Below are positions 17,672 through 25,629 of a stretch of 26,044 nt of DNA, piece after piece. The position numbers were made by a program, and so were the translations under genes. The notes under the pieces were generated by a model. That model ran no database searches. It was not told the origin of the DNA and saw only the letters and a list, made by a program, of their open reading frames with translations. Positions within the stretch are counted from its first letter, which is position 1. The number at the start of each line of letters is the position of its first letter. Origin of the DNA: Trichomonas tenax (taxonomy: Eukaryota; Parabasalia; Trichomonadida; Trichomonadidae); assembly GCA_023091735.1 (NCBI GenBank), contig JALKBU010000747.1, positions 1 to 26,044 of the forward strand, written 5' to 3'.

Positions 17672-18841
17672 TTAAAAGAGATGGAGGTAGTAATGAGTAC
17701 AAAATGCAGCGCCTGCAATTACTGCAAGAACTAAAAAGCGAATACTTTTCTTTTGAAGTTCTATTCTCATGTTGGACAAACGAACGTTATCAGAGTCGCC
17801 AGCAAGTGTGTCTTGTGGGAATTTCTCAAGGATTGAGAATTTCAAGCGATCTGTAACAGCCTTAAGTGCCTGAACGCCCTCTGGATTCTCCTTATTGAAC
17901 TGAACCCAACCTTCAACAAACTCTGGGTAGTCGTTCGCGAAATAAACAAGGCTATTGTAGAGATAATTTGGTCGATCTTCATTAAGCGTGATCAAAGCTT
18001 CAGCGAGGTTCTCCATGTCTTTGATGCGCATTACCTTCGAGAATTTATCGAAAACGATTGCGATATGCTTTGCACGGTTTGTTGAATCATCAGAAACAAG
18101 ACGATCAATGAGAGCGTAGTGTAAAGCGGTAATAACTGGATCCTTGTACTTCCTGAGTGTGTTCATAGCGCAATGAGCAGCACAAACAGCCATTGGACCA
18201 AATTTAACATCACTATTAAGGAATGTAGAGCTGAACAATGAAAGTATGAAATCACCTCTTGGTGGCTTTGTTGAATTCTCGATGAGGTATGAGAGAAGGA
18301 ATCCGAGAGCGTGAGAAGCGTCCGGAATATCATTTCTGTTAATACGGAGAAGGTCATTTGTAAGAAGATCCGGTTCTTCGCAAAGGATATGAGAAATGAG
18401 AAGCAATGATCCCTGTCCTGTTGGCTTCTTGCCCTTCAATGTCCTGAAAACGTTTAAAAGCAGTGGCTTAAGGTTTTTGTCTGGTAATTTCGTGTAAATG
18501 TTGTAGGCCTCGTTGAGGATTTCTGGTGTAACGCGGTCATTGAAGCATGTAATTCTTGCTTGCATGATTTCTTGATAATCTTTTGGTGATAAGTTGTCGT
18601 AAGTGTCGAATTTGTAGTCGTATGTTCTCGAGCTCTTTGGATTACCGAGGAGTTTGTTCATTGCGGAGCCTAAATCCGCGAGACATTTAACATTTTTCGC
18701 AAGGGTTTGGAATTTGCCAACATTTGTTGATGGATCCACTTTAACTTCAACATTTTCCTCTTCTTCAGTTTCTGGTTCTTCGTCAGACTCTGATTTGAGA
18801 TCCTTGAACGAATTAGTGAGAGTTTGAACTTTTCTCGTCAT
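17672..18841 (-). CDS. Helical protein with a C-terminal tail anchor, function unknown
   Basis: With the ATG at 18839-18841 (MTRKVQTLTNSF) the protein has 389 residues; the frame continues 13 codons upstream only to TTG. The first 45 residues are polar and very acidic (Glu-rich from about 20 to 35). Residues about 90-345 look like an all-helical repeat fold, with recurrent Leu-rich amphipathic helices. The last 25 residues form one hydrophobic span (FLVLAVIAGAAFCTHYYLHLF) with no tail beyond it, the mark of a tail-anchored protein of the ER or another organelle. A weak general resemblance to TMEM214-type ER proteins came to mind but I cannot support it. It converges on the cyclase-like pseudogene. 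A TCATA motif lies about 48 bases upstream of the start. Confidence 0.75.
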   Translation of the reverse strand: MTRKVQTLTNSFKDLKSESDEEPETEEEENVEVKVDPSTNVGKFQTLAKNVKCLADLGSAMNKLLGNPKSSRTYDYKFDTYDNLSPKDYQEIMQARITCFNDRVTPEILNEAYNIYTKLPDKNLKPLLLNVFRTLKGKKPTGQGSLLLISHILCEEPDLLTNDLLRINRNDIPDASHALGFLLSYLIENSTKPPRGDFILSLFSSTFLNSDVKFGPMAVCAAHCAMNTLRKYKDPVITALHYALIDRLVSDDSTNRAKHIAIVFDKFSKVMRIKDMENLAEALITLNEDRPNYLYNSLVYFANDYPEFVEGWVQFNKENPEGVQALKAVTDRLKFSILEKFPQDTLAGDSDNVRLSNMRIELQKKSIRFLVLAVIAGAAFCTHYYLHLF

Positions 18842-19275
18842 TGTCACGTTTTTTAAAAAACCAAATATAAAAGCGAACAAAACTATGATTTTCGGTATCT
18901 ACAGGATATATTTTATATATGAGTTTCTAATATTCTCAAAAAAATCACTTCCATATCAACATCTCATTGATATCCAACTATTTGCAATTTGAACACATCA
19001 ATAAATTTTTTATTTTTATATAATTTCAAAATGCTGAGTACTGGATATGATTTTATAAAATATGAAATTATATTATTATCGTCAATGCTTTTTTTTACAA
19101 TAATAAAACCTTATAGAAAAATAATGCCTTCATTTTCATCCTTGATTTTTGATATTATAAATTTCAAATTTTAAGTATTTAATTTTAAAGATCAAACAAT
19201 TGAGAGTTTTAACAGCAAACATCAGAGATAACTGTATCATTAAACAAATGAAAATATATGTTTGGATAAAAAAAA
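18842..19275. other. 434-base intergenic region
   Basis: It holds the promoter of the tail-anchored-protein gene at the left and the 3' flank of the coiled-coil gene at the right. A 47-codon frame starting at ATG 19031 on the plus strand is hydrophobic and AT-driven; I do not accept it as a gene. No repeat stands out. Confidence 0.45.
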
Positions 19276-20226
19276 TTATCCAATATATTTAGCTATTTCA
19301 GCTGCTTGCATTGCTAATATTGCTCTATTTCTAGTGTCCAAAGCTTGTAGTGAATCTATTTTTGCTTGCATATCATTAATAATTGAAAATATATCTGTAC
19401 CATATGTTTCTTGATATCTTTCACATGCAGAACATATAACATCGAGACTGTTTTCAATGTTCGTTGAAACATTTGTTAATTTCTGTCCAAACACAGCAGA
19501 TAATCTTGCAATTGTCTCTTCTGATATTGGACTGACTTCATGCACTTCAACTGGTTTAGCTCTTTCCTCTATAAGCATTTGAGCAAGTGTAGATGAAATA
19601 GAAACTTCTCGAATAAAGTATGATTGCAATTCTTCGTATGGAAGCTTCTGATTTGTGATAACAGATTCTACTGACTTTTTACGTTGATTGTAATCAATAT
19701 TAAGTGTTAAAATTGATTTCATCGAATCAAATTTATTTGGAAAAGCGCGCAATCCTTTAATTGCATTAACTGTCTTTTCTGTGCGTTCAATAATTGTGTC
19801 TTTGTACTTATTTTGTATCTGTGCTTGAATCATTGAAACTAAAAAATTCGCATTATCTTTAACAATACCGCAAAGCCTCGAAATTATTTTCTCGTTGCGT
19901 TTCAAAAGAGATCTTATGAACGTAAATAAACTTTGGAGTTGATTTGAGAGATCTGATGTATTTATAATTTCAGTTATTCGCTTTGTTGCAGCATCATCGA
20001 AGTCATAAGTGTCCAAAAGTTTATTTATTTCCTGCAGAACGACTTCATCGACTTGTTTGTCATTCATCTGCGATTCAAATGATTCAATTATCGAATCTTT
20101 TGCTAGTATTTGCTTTTTTAATGACTCATTCTCTAACCTTAGTGCTACAAGTTGCGATTGTATATCGATACTCACCATTGACGAAATGTCTTGTTCAACA
20201 ACATCATAATCATCAAGAAGCTCCAT
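19276..20226 (-). CDS. Coiled-coil protein of unknown function
   Basis: The product has 316 residues when started at the ATG at 20224-20226 (MELLDDYDVVEQDIS). The frame runs 26 codons further upstream, but those codons give a hydrophobic stretch unlike the rest. An initiator-like TCATT lies eight bases before the chosen ATG and would exclude the upstream start. Residues about 25-55 form a heptad-like helix (LVALRLENESLKKQILAKDS). Most of the remainder is also predicted helical with few Pro or Gly, and a final helical section ends near the C-terminus (DMQAKIDSLQALDTRNRAIL). No membrane span or catalytic motif is seen. It may be a cytoskeletal, flagellar or tethering protein, but this is a guess from composition. 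It sits upstream of the tail-anchored-protein gene on the same strand, with no sign of co-transcription. Confidence 0.75.
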   Translation of the reverse strand: MELLDDYDVVEQDISSMVSIDIQSQLVALRLENESLKKQILAKDSIIESFESQMNDKQVDEVVLQEINKLLDTYDFDDAATKRITEIINTSDLSNQLQSLFTFIRSLLKRNEKIISRLCGIVKDNANFLVSMIQAQIQNKYKDTIIERTEKTVNAIKGLRAFPNKFDSMKSILTLNIDYNQRKKSVESVITNQKLPYEELQSYFIREVSISSTLAQMLIEERAKPVEVHEVSPISEETIARLSAVFGQKLTNVSTNIENSLDVICSACERYQETYGTDIFSIINDMQAKIDSLQALDTRNRAILAMQAAEIAKYIG

Positions 20227-20231
20227 GAAAA

Positions 20232-20236
20232 AATGA
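20232..20236 (-). promoter_or_regulatory. Initiator-like motif TCATT
   Basis: On the minus strand TCATTTTTTC leads directly into ATG 20226; the presumed +1 A is at 20234, eight bases upstream. This matches the arrangement before the NAA35-like gene and sets the start of the coiled-coil protein. Confidence 0.5.
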
Positions 20237-20393
20237 ATAAAAATATGGCATATGACATATCTAAGCAAAAAGATCATGGGTTTTCCTTTAATGAATCGAA
20301 ACATTATTAATGAACAAATAAAATATTATAAAACATAATTTTTTAATAAATACTAAAAAGAACATGTTCAAACAAATTAATTTCGAATACAGA

Positions 20394-22133
20394 TTATAAG
20401 TTGAGAACTTTGAGAGGAACAGCTTCGATCACAGATTCCCATCCAGGAATTCCGTAAGCGATGTCATCCATGAACTCGTTAGGTGTGTAGACCCTTGTTG
20501 TGAAGAAATTCATCTGGTAGTTTGATTTCTTTGCTAATAGTCTGAGAGAATTCAGCTCTGAGTGAGTGCATCCTCCAATGAAACCAATGAGGACTGGTTG
20601 TGTTGCTTCTAACTTTCCAAGCTGCGTTATTGATACGCCGCGAGTACTCAGTGACTTCCTCATTGTCTCTAGTTCACTTTTGAGGACTTTCTGGACAATT
20701 CTTGTTGTGAGAGGAACGAATCCGTCATACATTTTAACTTCATCATCAATAAGTCCGTATTCTTGGCATAGCGCCTTGAAAGGAACTGTCTTTGGTGCAT
20801 CTGGAAAGAGAAGACCCATTTGCTTCAAACGCATGAGGAATGGTATCTGCTGTAAGCCATAGTTTGCGTATATGCGTTGAACAAGTGATTCGTATCTGCT
20901 GTTGTCTGTTGTTGTTGGATTGAGTTGGTGCTCGAGACAAACTATTCTTGCAATGTATCTGAAATCAGCTCCATAAAGGAATAGCTTGTCTTCGAGTGTG
21001 TTTCGTGCTTTTTCGCCTCCTTTCGATTGTTTTATTAAATCAAGTTCTTGGCTGTGAATTTCGCGTCTGAATGGATTTTGACGAGTTTCGGAGAGTATAT
21101 TATCTATGATGCTCGAGTAGTCACGTAATGATTCGTGCATTTTCTTGAAGAACTCTGATAAATTCCTGAAATCTCCACCCATTGTATGAAAATCTTTCTT
21201 ATCGTTGGATTGCTTGAGTGACTGTTCAACTTGTGCTCTTTTCTCGTTAACCATATCAATGAAATCACGATAATTCAGAAGTCTGAATTCTGGATATAGA
21301 GAATCAGATTGGCTGTTGAACGTATGGAATCTGCGATCTGATCCATCAATGAATGATGTGCATCCGTATATAATTCCGTATAATTCTGCAATAACACCTT
21401 CAATTCCCGACTGCGTTAATAAAGGAGTAATGAAATCGGCACTTCTGTCGATAAGAATGAGATTTGTTTTACCAGATAATGTGTCATTGCCTAAATGTTT
21501 TGCGCAAATTGCAGATTTGTCACCAAACGCTGTTATACTCGCAAAACCATCACAGTTGTATGAAATGGAGTCCAAAGCAGAGTTTATTTCGGAAATTGCT
21601 GTTAATTCGTTAAAAGCGAAAAGTCTTGGAATATAATTGATTGAAATCATGGTACAAATGTCTGAATCCAACGGAATCAAATTAATATCGAAAGATTCAA
21701 TCTTTATGTTTGATGGTTTAGCGTTTTTATTTGTTCTTCCGTATAAACAATATTCTGCAGCCGGATAATAAAGTTCTTCGTCCATAAGATATGCGGCAAT
21801 GGACTCTGTGAGTCTCGGCAACAACATTATCGTAACATCTGGTTTGCGATTCTTTTCTTTTATAATTTCATTATTTTTCGCAATAATCGTTTTTATTTGC
21901 TGAATGTCAGGAAACATCAAGAAAACGTATTTATCTGTATCATTGAATTCGAGGTTGTAATGTCTTGAAAGCATTTGACCGAAATCGCTTACAAGTTGGC
22001 TATTAGTATCGATAATATATCTATTAATGATGAACATAATGCATGGATCACACTTTAGTTTGTAGCTTTTGTAAGTTTGAATGAAATTTTTGATCCTTTT
22101 GCTGTTGATATAATCAATGCTTGAGAAATTCAT
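20394..22133 (-). CDS. VPS33: Sec1/Munc18 family protein, Vps33-like
   Basis: At 579 residues the protein has the full length of an SM protein. Diagnostic stretches are LILIDRSADFITPLLTQ (about 226-242), which corresponds to the family's LI.DR..D..TPL motif, a central helical arch, and near the end LIGFIGGCTHSELNSLRLLA (about 525-544), matching the G(G)xTxxEIxxLR signature. The sequence DGFVPLTTRIVQ (about 480-491) resembles the Vps33 pattern of YxPLSxRLV, which favours Vps33 over Sec1, Sly1 or Vps45. In other eukaryotes Vps33 is the SM subunit of the HOPS and CORVET tethers and templates SNARE assembly at endosomes and lysosomes. The start ATG is clear; a TCAG 17 bases upstream only partly fits the initiator consensus. 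Confidence 0.82.
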   Translation of the reverse strand: MNFSSIDYINSKRIKNFIQTYKSYKLKCDPCIMFIINRYIIDTNSQLVSDFGQMLSRHYNLEFNDTDKYVFLMFPDIQQIKTIIAKNNEIIKEKNRKPDVTIMLLPRLTESIAAYLMDEELYYPAAEYCLYGRTNKNAKPSNIKIESFDINLIPLDSDICTMISINYIPRLFAFNELTAISEINSALDSISYNCDGFASITAFGDKSAICAKHLGNDTLSGKTNLILIDRSADFITPLLTQSGIEGVIAELYGIIYGCTSFIDGSDRRFHTFNSQSDSLYPEFRLLNYRDFIDMVNEKRAQVEQSLKQSNDKKDFHTMGGDFRNLSEFFKKMHESLRDYSSIIDNILSETRQNPFRREIHSQELDLIKQSKGGEKARNTLEDKLFLYGADFRYIARIVCLEHQLNPTTTDNSRYESLVQRIYANYGLQQIPFLMRLKQMGLLFPDAPKTVPFKALCQEYGLIDDEVKMYDGFVPLTTRIVQKVLKSELETMRKSLSTRGVSITQLGKLEATQPVLIGFIGGCTHSELNSLRLLAKKSNYQMNFFTTRVYTPNEFMDDIAYGIPGWESVIEAVPLKVLNL

Positions 22134-22341
22134 TTTTGGTAAAAAAAACTGACAAATCCTTCATTTCTAAATTTTCTTATACGTTTCAGCATTGCTTTTC
22201 CTAAAAATTGTTTCGCATTCAGCAGAAATAATGAAACGATGGACTTGTATTCCTTACATATCTTAGTGTCAATCCATCTTTAGCTTCAATTTCAGTCAAT
22301 TGAATAATAAAAATGGAAAACTAGTATTTTAACCTTATTTT

Positions 22342-23577
22342 ATGTCACTTTCTTAAGTAGTGGAGGACTTTTTTATTTTCAATTACCCAGATTTCCCTCA
22401 CTCTTACCAACGGTTTGTAAGAAGGGAGTGACATGACGATAACGATTATTTTTGGGCTATGTCCAATGGACTCTCTCTTACTGCTAAACTTGAAGCTGTT
22501 TCCAATAATAAATTTCATCCAAAGCAAATGCATTAACAATATTATAAAGACAAAGGTCTCGTGAATACTGTTTTTGATGTATTTCTTCAAGCTGAAATTA
22601 AATCAGCTACATTTCACTACAGCATCCTTGCAGGTATGAGCAGAATACCTTCTCGGACACTAGCAAACTGGCACATAGCATGGAAAAATATCTAACATGA
22701 AACAACATTTGGCTAACATAGCAGAATCTTTACTATAGAGCAAGAAAGATTCATTGCAGAATTTGTGTGTGTGCAGTATATTGAACATTTAGTTCCTGTT
22801 AGAAGAAAACATCTTCTGGGAATTTTGTTGAATTTTTGGTTGAAATACAATCACCAAAGGCAACAAACAGCAGCAAAACCATTCTCATATCATTTTCTCG
22901 ACAGCTTCTGCTCGAGAAACAAGCTCTCGTTCGGCGTCATACGTGAAAAAAGAAGTAAAGTAAACTTAGAAGAAGTCAATCAATTCGTCAGCGAGATTAA
23001 CCAAGCACTCGAAATCTTTCCTCCCAACAAAATCTACAATATGGATGAGACTCCTTGGAATTTTATATATGCAAAAGGAGAAGTTTTAGCTGAAGTTGGT
23101 GCCGAAGAAGTCGCTGCAATTCCACAGGACATAAAACAAAAGTTCACGGCTGTTGCAACCATAAATCTGGCCGGTGAAAAGATGACGCCAATTTTTCTCG
23201 CAACCGGAACAACAACATTGTGCCACAGATAGTTCAGTGACATAAGCTCACGGTTTAGAGGTCGATATATTGTTGATCACTCGAAAGGCGGGAACACAAG
23301 CACCGAAAATATGTTGATATACCTTGATTTGCTCAAAGAATGGTCGAATAACGAATCATGTGCACTTATTCTCGATAAATACACATCGCACACAACACAT
23401 GAAGTGCAAATGCAAGCAATTGCAAACAACATTCAGCTGATTTACATCCCAACATCAGGAACGGATAAATATCAACCTTTAGACAGAAGAGTATTTGGAG
23501 TTCTTAAAGCCAAAGATGATAAAGGTAATGATCCAGAAAATTTTGTCGATGAAGGCGACGAAGACTCCGACTTTTAA
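22342..23577 (+). pseudogene. Decayed DDE-superfamily transposase (pogo/Tigger/CENP-B-like)
   Basis: A single frame reads from ATG 22342 to TAA 23575-23577 with six internal stops: TAA 22354, TGA 22429, TAA 22534, TAA 22693, TAA 22714 and TAG 23230. No frameshift is needed. The N-terminal part contains a helix-turn-helix-like stretch (GMSRIPSRTLANWHIAWKN). The catalytic core follows with YNMDETPWNF at about 23035-23064 (first Asp), then ALILDKYTSHTTHEV at about 23365-23410 (second Asp), and IPTSGTDKYQPLDRRVFGVL at about 23446-23505, whose QPLD Asp is the likely third catalytic residue, as in the DDE_1 group (PF03184). After this the tail is short and jumps to an acidic end (DEGDEDSDF), which suggests an internal deletion. 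Such elements insert at TA and have terminal inverted repeats; I could not find a convincing pair. It is inactive as it stands. Confidence 0.85.
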
Positions 23578-24366
23578 TAAATAAATCTACTGTTTTAAAC
23601 TCTACTTCTATCCATATTCAACAGACCGCTGTTCGCTTTCTTGTTTTCAACATTTTTTCATGTCAAGCAAGAGGGGCAACCACTCAAACCAGGCAGACAG
23701 GGCAGCCTTGCCGAAGGCAGCCCTCCGATCGAACTCGATTCAGACACTGACTTCTTAGCCTAAATCAACAACAGCACCCCCAGTAAGCATCACAATGCAT
23801 ATTGAAGCCCCAGAGAGGAGTCATAATGGTGATAACAGTATCTCTTTAGGTGACTTAGCTTACGACTTTTCACCTCACTTTTAGGTCCTTGGCTTCCCAG
23901 TCCAATCCTAGGAGTATTCTGAATGCATACAACACATAACCCACTCAAGAGTAATACCTCATCCCAACATGGGACCATCTTGTCATATGAAAAATTGAAG
24001 AAATATGAAATTATGTCAAAAGTCATAATTTCACCAAATAATATTCTAAAATTATCTCCAAAAAACAGAAAAAAAAACTTTTCATCACTCAAAAAAAGGA
24101 AAAGATTGCTTTAAATAGAGCTTTTTATTTGATAAAACATAATTTGAAAATTTGAGTCTTTATAGAGGAAAATATTCAAAGATTTTAAAAGACTCTGTAA
24201 AATTTAAAATAAGATGGATTCACATAATATTTAGACAAGCATAAGTTTAGTAAGAACATTTATAATGCCAAAATACTGATAGAATCGACAAATCTTTAAC
24301 ATCTCGACGAAAAAAAGAATCGTTACAAACAAAATTCTGTATATTAATAGTATTTAGTTAGTAATT
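23578..24366. other. Non-coding stretch with a GC-rich island (about 23640-23960)
   Basis: After the transposase relic the first part (to about 23960) is much richer in G and C than the surroundings, then AT-rich DNA resumes. On the plus strand a 30-codon open stretch in the same frame as the transposase ends GSPPIELDSDTDFLA and TAA at 23759-23761. That acidic tail resembles a transposase C-terminus, so this may be the true 3' part of the element displaced by a deletion, or the end of a second element. A minus-strand frame at 23790-24092 has protein-like stretches but no recognised family. The composition suggests a dispersed repeat or transposon flank. Confidence 0.45.
23700..23723. repeat. 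Strong GC-rich hairpin
   Basis: GGGC (23700-23703) and GCCC (23720-23723) flank an A/A mismatch, and inside it GCCTT (23705-23709) pairs with AAGGC (23714-23718) around loop GCCG. This is nine base pairs with one mismatch, in the middle of the GC-rich island. Confidence 0.65.
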
Positions 24367-24413
24367 AGATGTTCGCATCCACCACGACTGCGCCGTGGCG
24401 TCTACGAACATCT
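24367..24413. repeat. 47-base GC-rich imperfect palindrome
   Basis: AGATGTTCG (24367-24375) is the exact reverse complement of CGAACATCT (24405-24413). Between them CCACG (24382-24386) pairs with CGTGG (24394-24398) in the same register; 17 of 23 symmetric positions pair in total. It sits in plain AT-rich DNA just outside the probable Maverick end, so it may be a mobile hairpin, a structure of the element's terminus, or a flanking relic. Confidence 0.7.
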
Positions 24414-24435
24414 ATTTAAATATATTTACGGCAGA

Positions 24436-24502
24436 GTTAGTTTTACAAGTTAGGGTCCCCCCTATATAGAAAATAAAATTTTGAATTACTTACAAAACTA
24501 AC
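24436..24502. repeat. 15-base imperfect inverted repeat at the element end
   Basis: GTTAGTTTTACAAGT (24436-24450) and ACTTACAAAACTAAC (24488-24502) are inverted copies with two mismatches, separated by 37 bases that include a six-C run and TATATAG. GTTAGT is also the reverse complement of the ACTAAC units found in the tandem repeat that follows. Confidence 0.55.
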
Positions 24503-24533
24503 GTTAATTTTATTTTGGAATTCCTGACTTTAT

Positions 24534-24746
24534 AAAATGTATTCAGTTTTAAAATAATTTATGACAAACTAACTAACTAACTAAAAAAAGATAGCGAAAG
24601 GATTTGGGAGGTAAGAAATTTTGAAAAATAATTTTAGTGAAAATGTATTCAGTTTTAAAAATAATTTATGACAAACTAACTAACTAACTAAAAAAAGATA
24701 GCGAAAGGATTTGGGAGGTAAGAAATTTCGAAAAATAATTTTAGTG
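24534..24746 (+). repeat. Tandem duplication, two copies of 106 and 107 bases
   Basis: Copy 1 (24534-24639) and copy 2 (24640-24746) differ only by one extra A in an A run and one T/C change. Each copy contains ACTAACTAACTAACTA. The second copy ends two bases before the stop codon of the minus-strand gene at 24748-25059. The near identity indicates a very recent duplication or ongoing homogenisation. Confidence 0.9.
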
Positions 24747-24747
24747 G

Positions 24748-25059
24748 TTATTCTGATTTCTTTTCTTCCTCTTCTTTCTTTTTGGCTTCGGGACTTTGTG
24801 CCTCAAGGGCTTTAGCCCTTTCCTCTGCTTCTCTCATACGCTTACTTATCCATCTCGGATTCTTCTGTCTTCCTGCAGCAAGTGCTGCTAATTGTTTTTC
24901 TGTACACTTACGTTTAGGCTTAATTGGTTTTTCCTCCGTTACTCCTTCAACATCTTTTTCATTCTTTCTTGTTTTGAGTTCGTGACCTTCGGTCTTGGAG
25001 CTAAGTTCCTTTAATATTTCTTCCTTTAATGTAGCTTTCAAAGTTTCGAAGTCTGTCAT
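24748..25059 (-). CDS. Small charged protein of the mobile element
   Basis: This 103-residue protein starts at a clear ATG (25057-25059) and is almost entirely helical and charged. A lysine-rich middle contains KPKRKCTEKQLAALAAGRQK (about residues 48-67), a pattern of basic patch followed by a T-x-x-Q-L-x-x-L-x-x-G-R helix that I associate with small proteins of Polinton-like elements and related DNA viruses. Its role is not established. The C-terminus is Glu/Lys-rich. Residues about 80-92 (ERAKALEAQSPEA) are encoded by a GC-rich hairpin module also present in the neighbouring gene. It is divergent from the gene at 25112, sharing a 52-base intergenic region. A DNA-binding or virion-core role is a guess. 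Confidence 0.65.
   Translation of the reverse strand: MTDFETLKATLKEEILKELSSKTEGHELKTRKNEKDVEGVTEEKPIKPKRKCTEKQLAALAAGRQKNPRWISKRMREAEERAKALEAQSPEAKKKEEEEKKSE
24805..24820. repeat. GC-rich hairpin inside the 103-residue gene
   Basis: AAGGGCT (24805-24811) and AGCCCTT (24814-24820) form a perfect 7-base stem with loop TT. Read on the minus strand with its flank it gives GGGCTAAAGCCCTTGAGGCAC, closely similar to GGGCTTTCAGCCCTGAGGCAC at 25275-25295 in the gene on the other strand. Confidence 0.7.
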
Positions 25060-25111
25060 GTTTTATATTGGATAAAAATTTAAAATATTATTTTTTAATA
25101 CTAATTAAATC
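25060..25111. promoter_or_regulatory. 52-base bidirectional promoter region
   Basis: The two divergent start codons at 25059 (minus) and 25112 (plus) leave only 52 bases, almost all A and T, with TATA-like runs near both ends. Both promoters must lie here or extend into the genes. Neither start is preceded by a close TCA-type initiator, unlike several cellular genes in the window, which suggests a different promoter type for the mobile element. Confidence 0.4.
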
Positions 25112-25603
25112 ATGAGCTTAAGTAGATCTGAGAGAAATTCAATAATCATTAATGATGCAAAAGGAATACAACATCCATTATATTATGTTATGACTGATAA
25201 AAACGGTAAAATTCAAGTTCGTAAAAGAAAGGTTCCATTAACTAATACGTCAACTGAATCGAAACCTGCAGAACGGGCTTTCAGCCCTGAGGCACGCAAC
25301 CGTTGGTTGCAACCCGGAGGGCTTCGTGCCGTAGTTAATGAAGAGCAAGTTACTGAACCAGTAGAGAAAGAAAATGTAACCATTTATGAATCAGTGACGA
25401 ATAAAAAACTTCTTGAGAAAATGTTGGAAGTTCTTGAACGTAGTACTGAATCAAATGATTTAAATAAAAACCCGGTTGAACGTCAAAAGGAAACGGAAGA
25501 AAATAAGCAATTTGTTTCTAACATTTCTGAACAAGTAGAAAAAGAAAAAATTATTACTCAGTCGAAAACTCCATTAAGAAGAAGAGTAAGAGTTTTACAT
25601 TAA
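25112..25603 (+). CDS. Hypothetical 163-residue protein of the mobile element with an inserted GC-rich module
   Basis: The start is ATG 25112 and the stop TAA overlaps TAAA. The N-terminal 50 residues contain a basic patch (KIQVRKRKVP, about 33-42). Residues about 53-75 (AERAFSPEARNRWLQPGGLR) have a quite different composition and are encoded by a GC-rich, hairpin-rich segment at about 25270-25332. The rest is Glu/Lys/Asn-rich, probably helical and partly disordered, and ends in a basic tail (PLRRRVRVLH). No family is recognised. A C-terminal basic tail and an N-terminal basic patch would suit nucleic-acid or capsid-interior binding. It is followed after 26 bases by the partial gene at 25630 on the same strand. 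Confidence 0.65.
   Translation: MSLSRSERNSIIINDAKGIQHPLYYVMTDKNGKIQVRKRKVPLTNTSTESKPAERAFSPEARNRWLQPGGLRAVVNEEQVTEPVEKENVTIYESVTNKKLLEKMLEVLERSTESNDLNKNPVERQKETEENKQFVSNISEQVEKEKIITQSKTPLRRRVRVLH
25275..25330. repeat. Compound GC-rich hairpin inside the 163-residue gene
   Basis: Several nested stems are present: GGGCT/AGCCC (25275-25279 and 25283-25287), GCAACC/GGTTGC (25296-25301 and 25305-25310), GGCACG/CGTGCC (25291-25296 and 25325-25330) and AGCCCT/AGGGCT (25283-25288 and 25318-25323). Not all can form at once. The segment keeps the reading frame open and contrasts sharply with the AT-rich DNA around it. Confidence 0.75.
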
Positions 25604-25629
25604 ATTTTATTTTTTTATCCTTAATAAAA

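Noticed and set aside
18989..19174. 61-codon hydrophobic frame
   Set aside because: It is made of AT-driven Ile, Phe and Leu codons in intergenic DNA, without an initiator motif matching the consensus.
23790..24092. 100-codon minus-strand frame across the GC-rich island
   Set aside because: Protein-like in part but without a recognised family, and it runs into AT-rich low-complexity sequence at its start; kept as part of the non-coding description.
24446..24462. TTAGGG next to a C run, resembling a telomeric repeat
   Set aside because: Only one unit is present, with no array, so it is treated as part of the element's terminal sequence.
24570..24590. ACTAAC units resembling a trichomonad intron branch/3' splice signal
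   Set aside because: They are simple ACTA tandem repeats within a duplicated non-coding unit, with no matching 5' splice site or coding flank.
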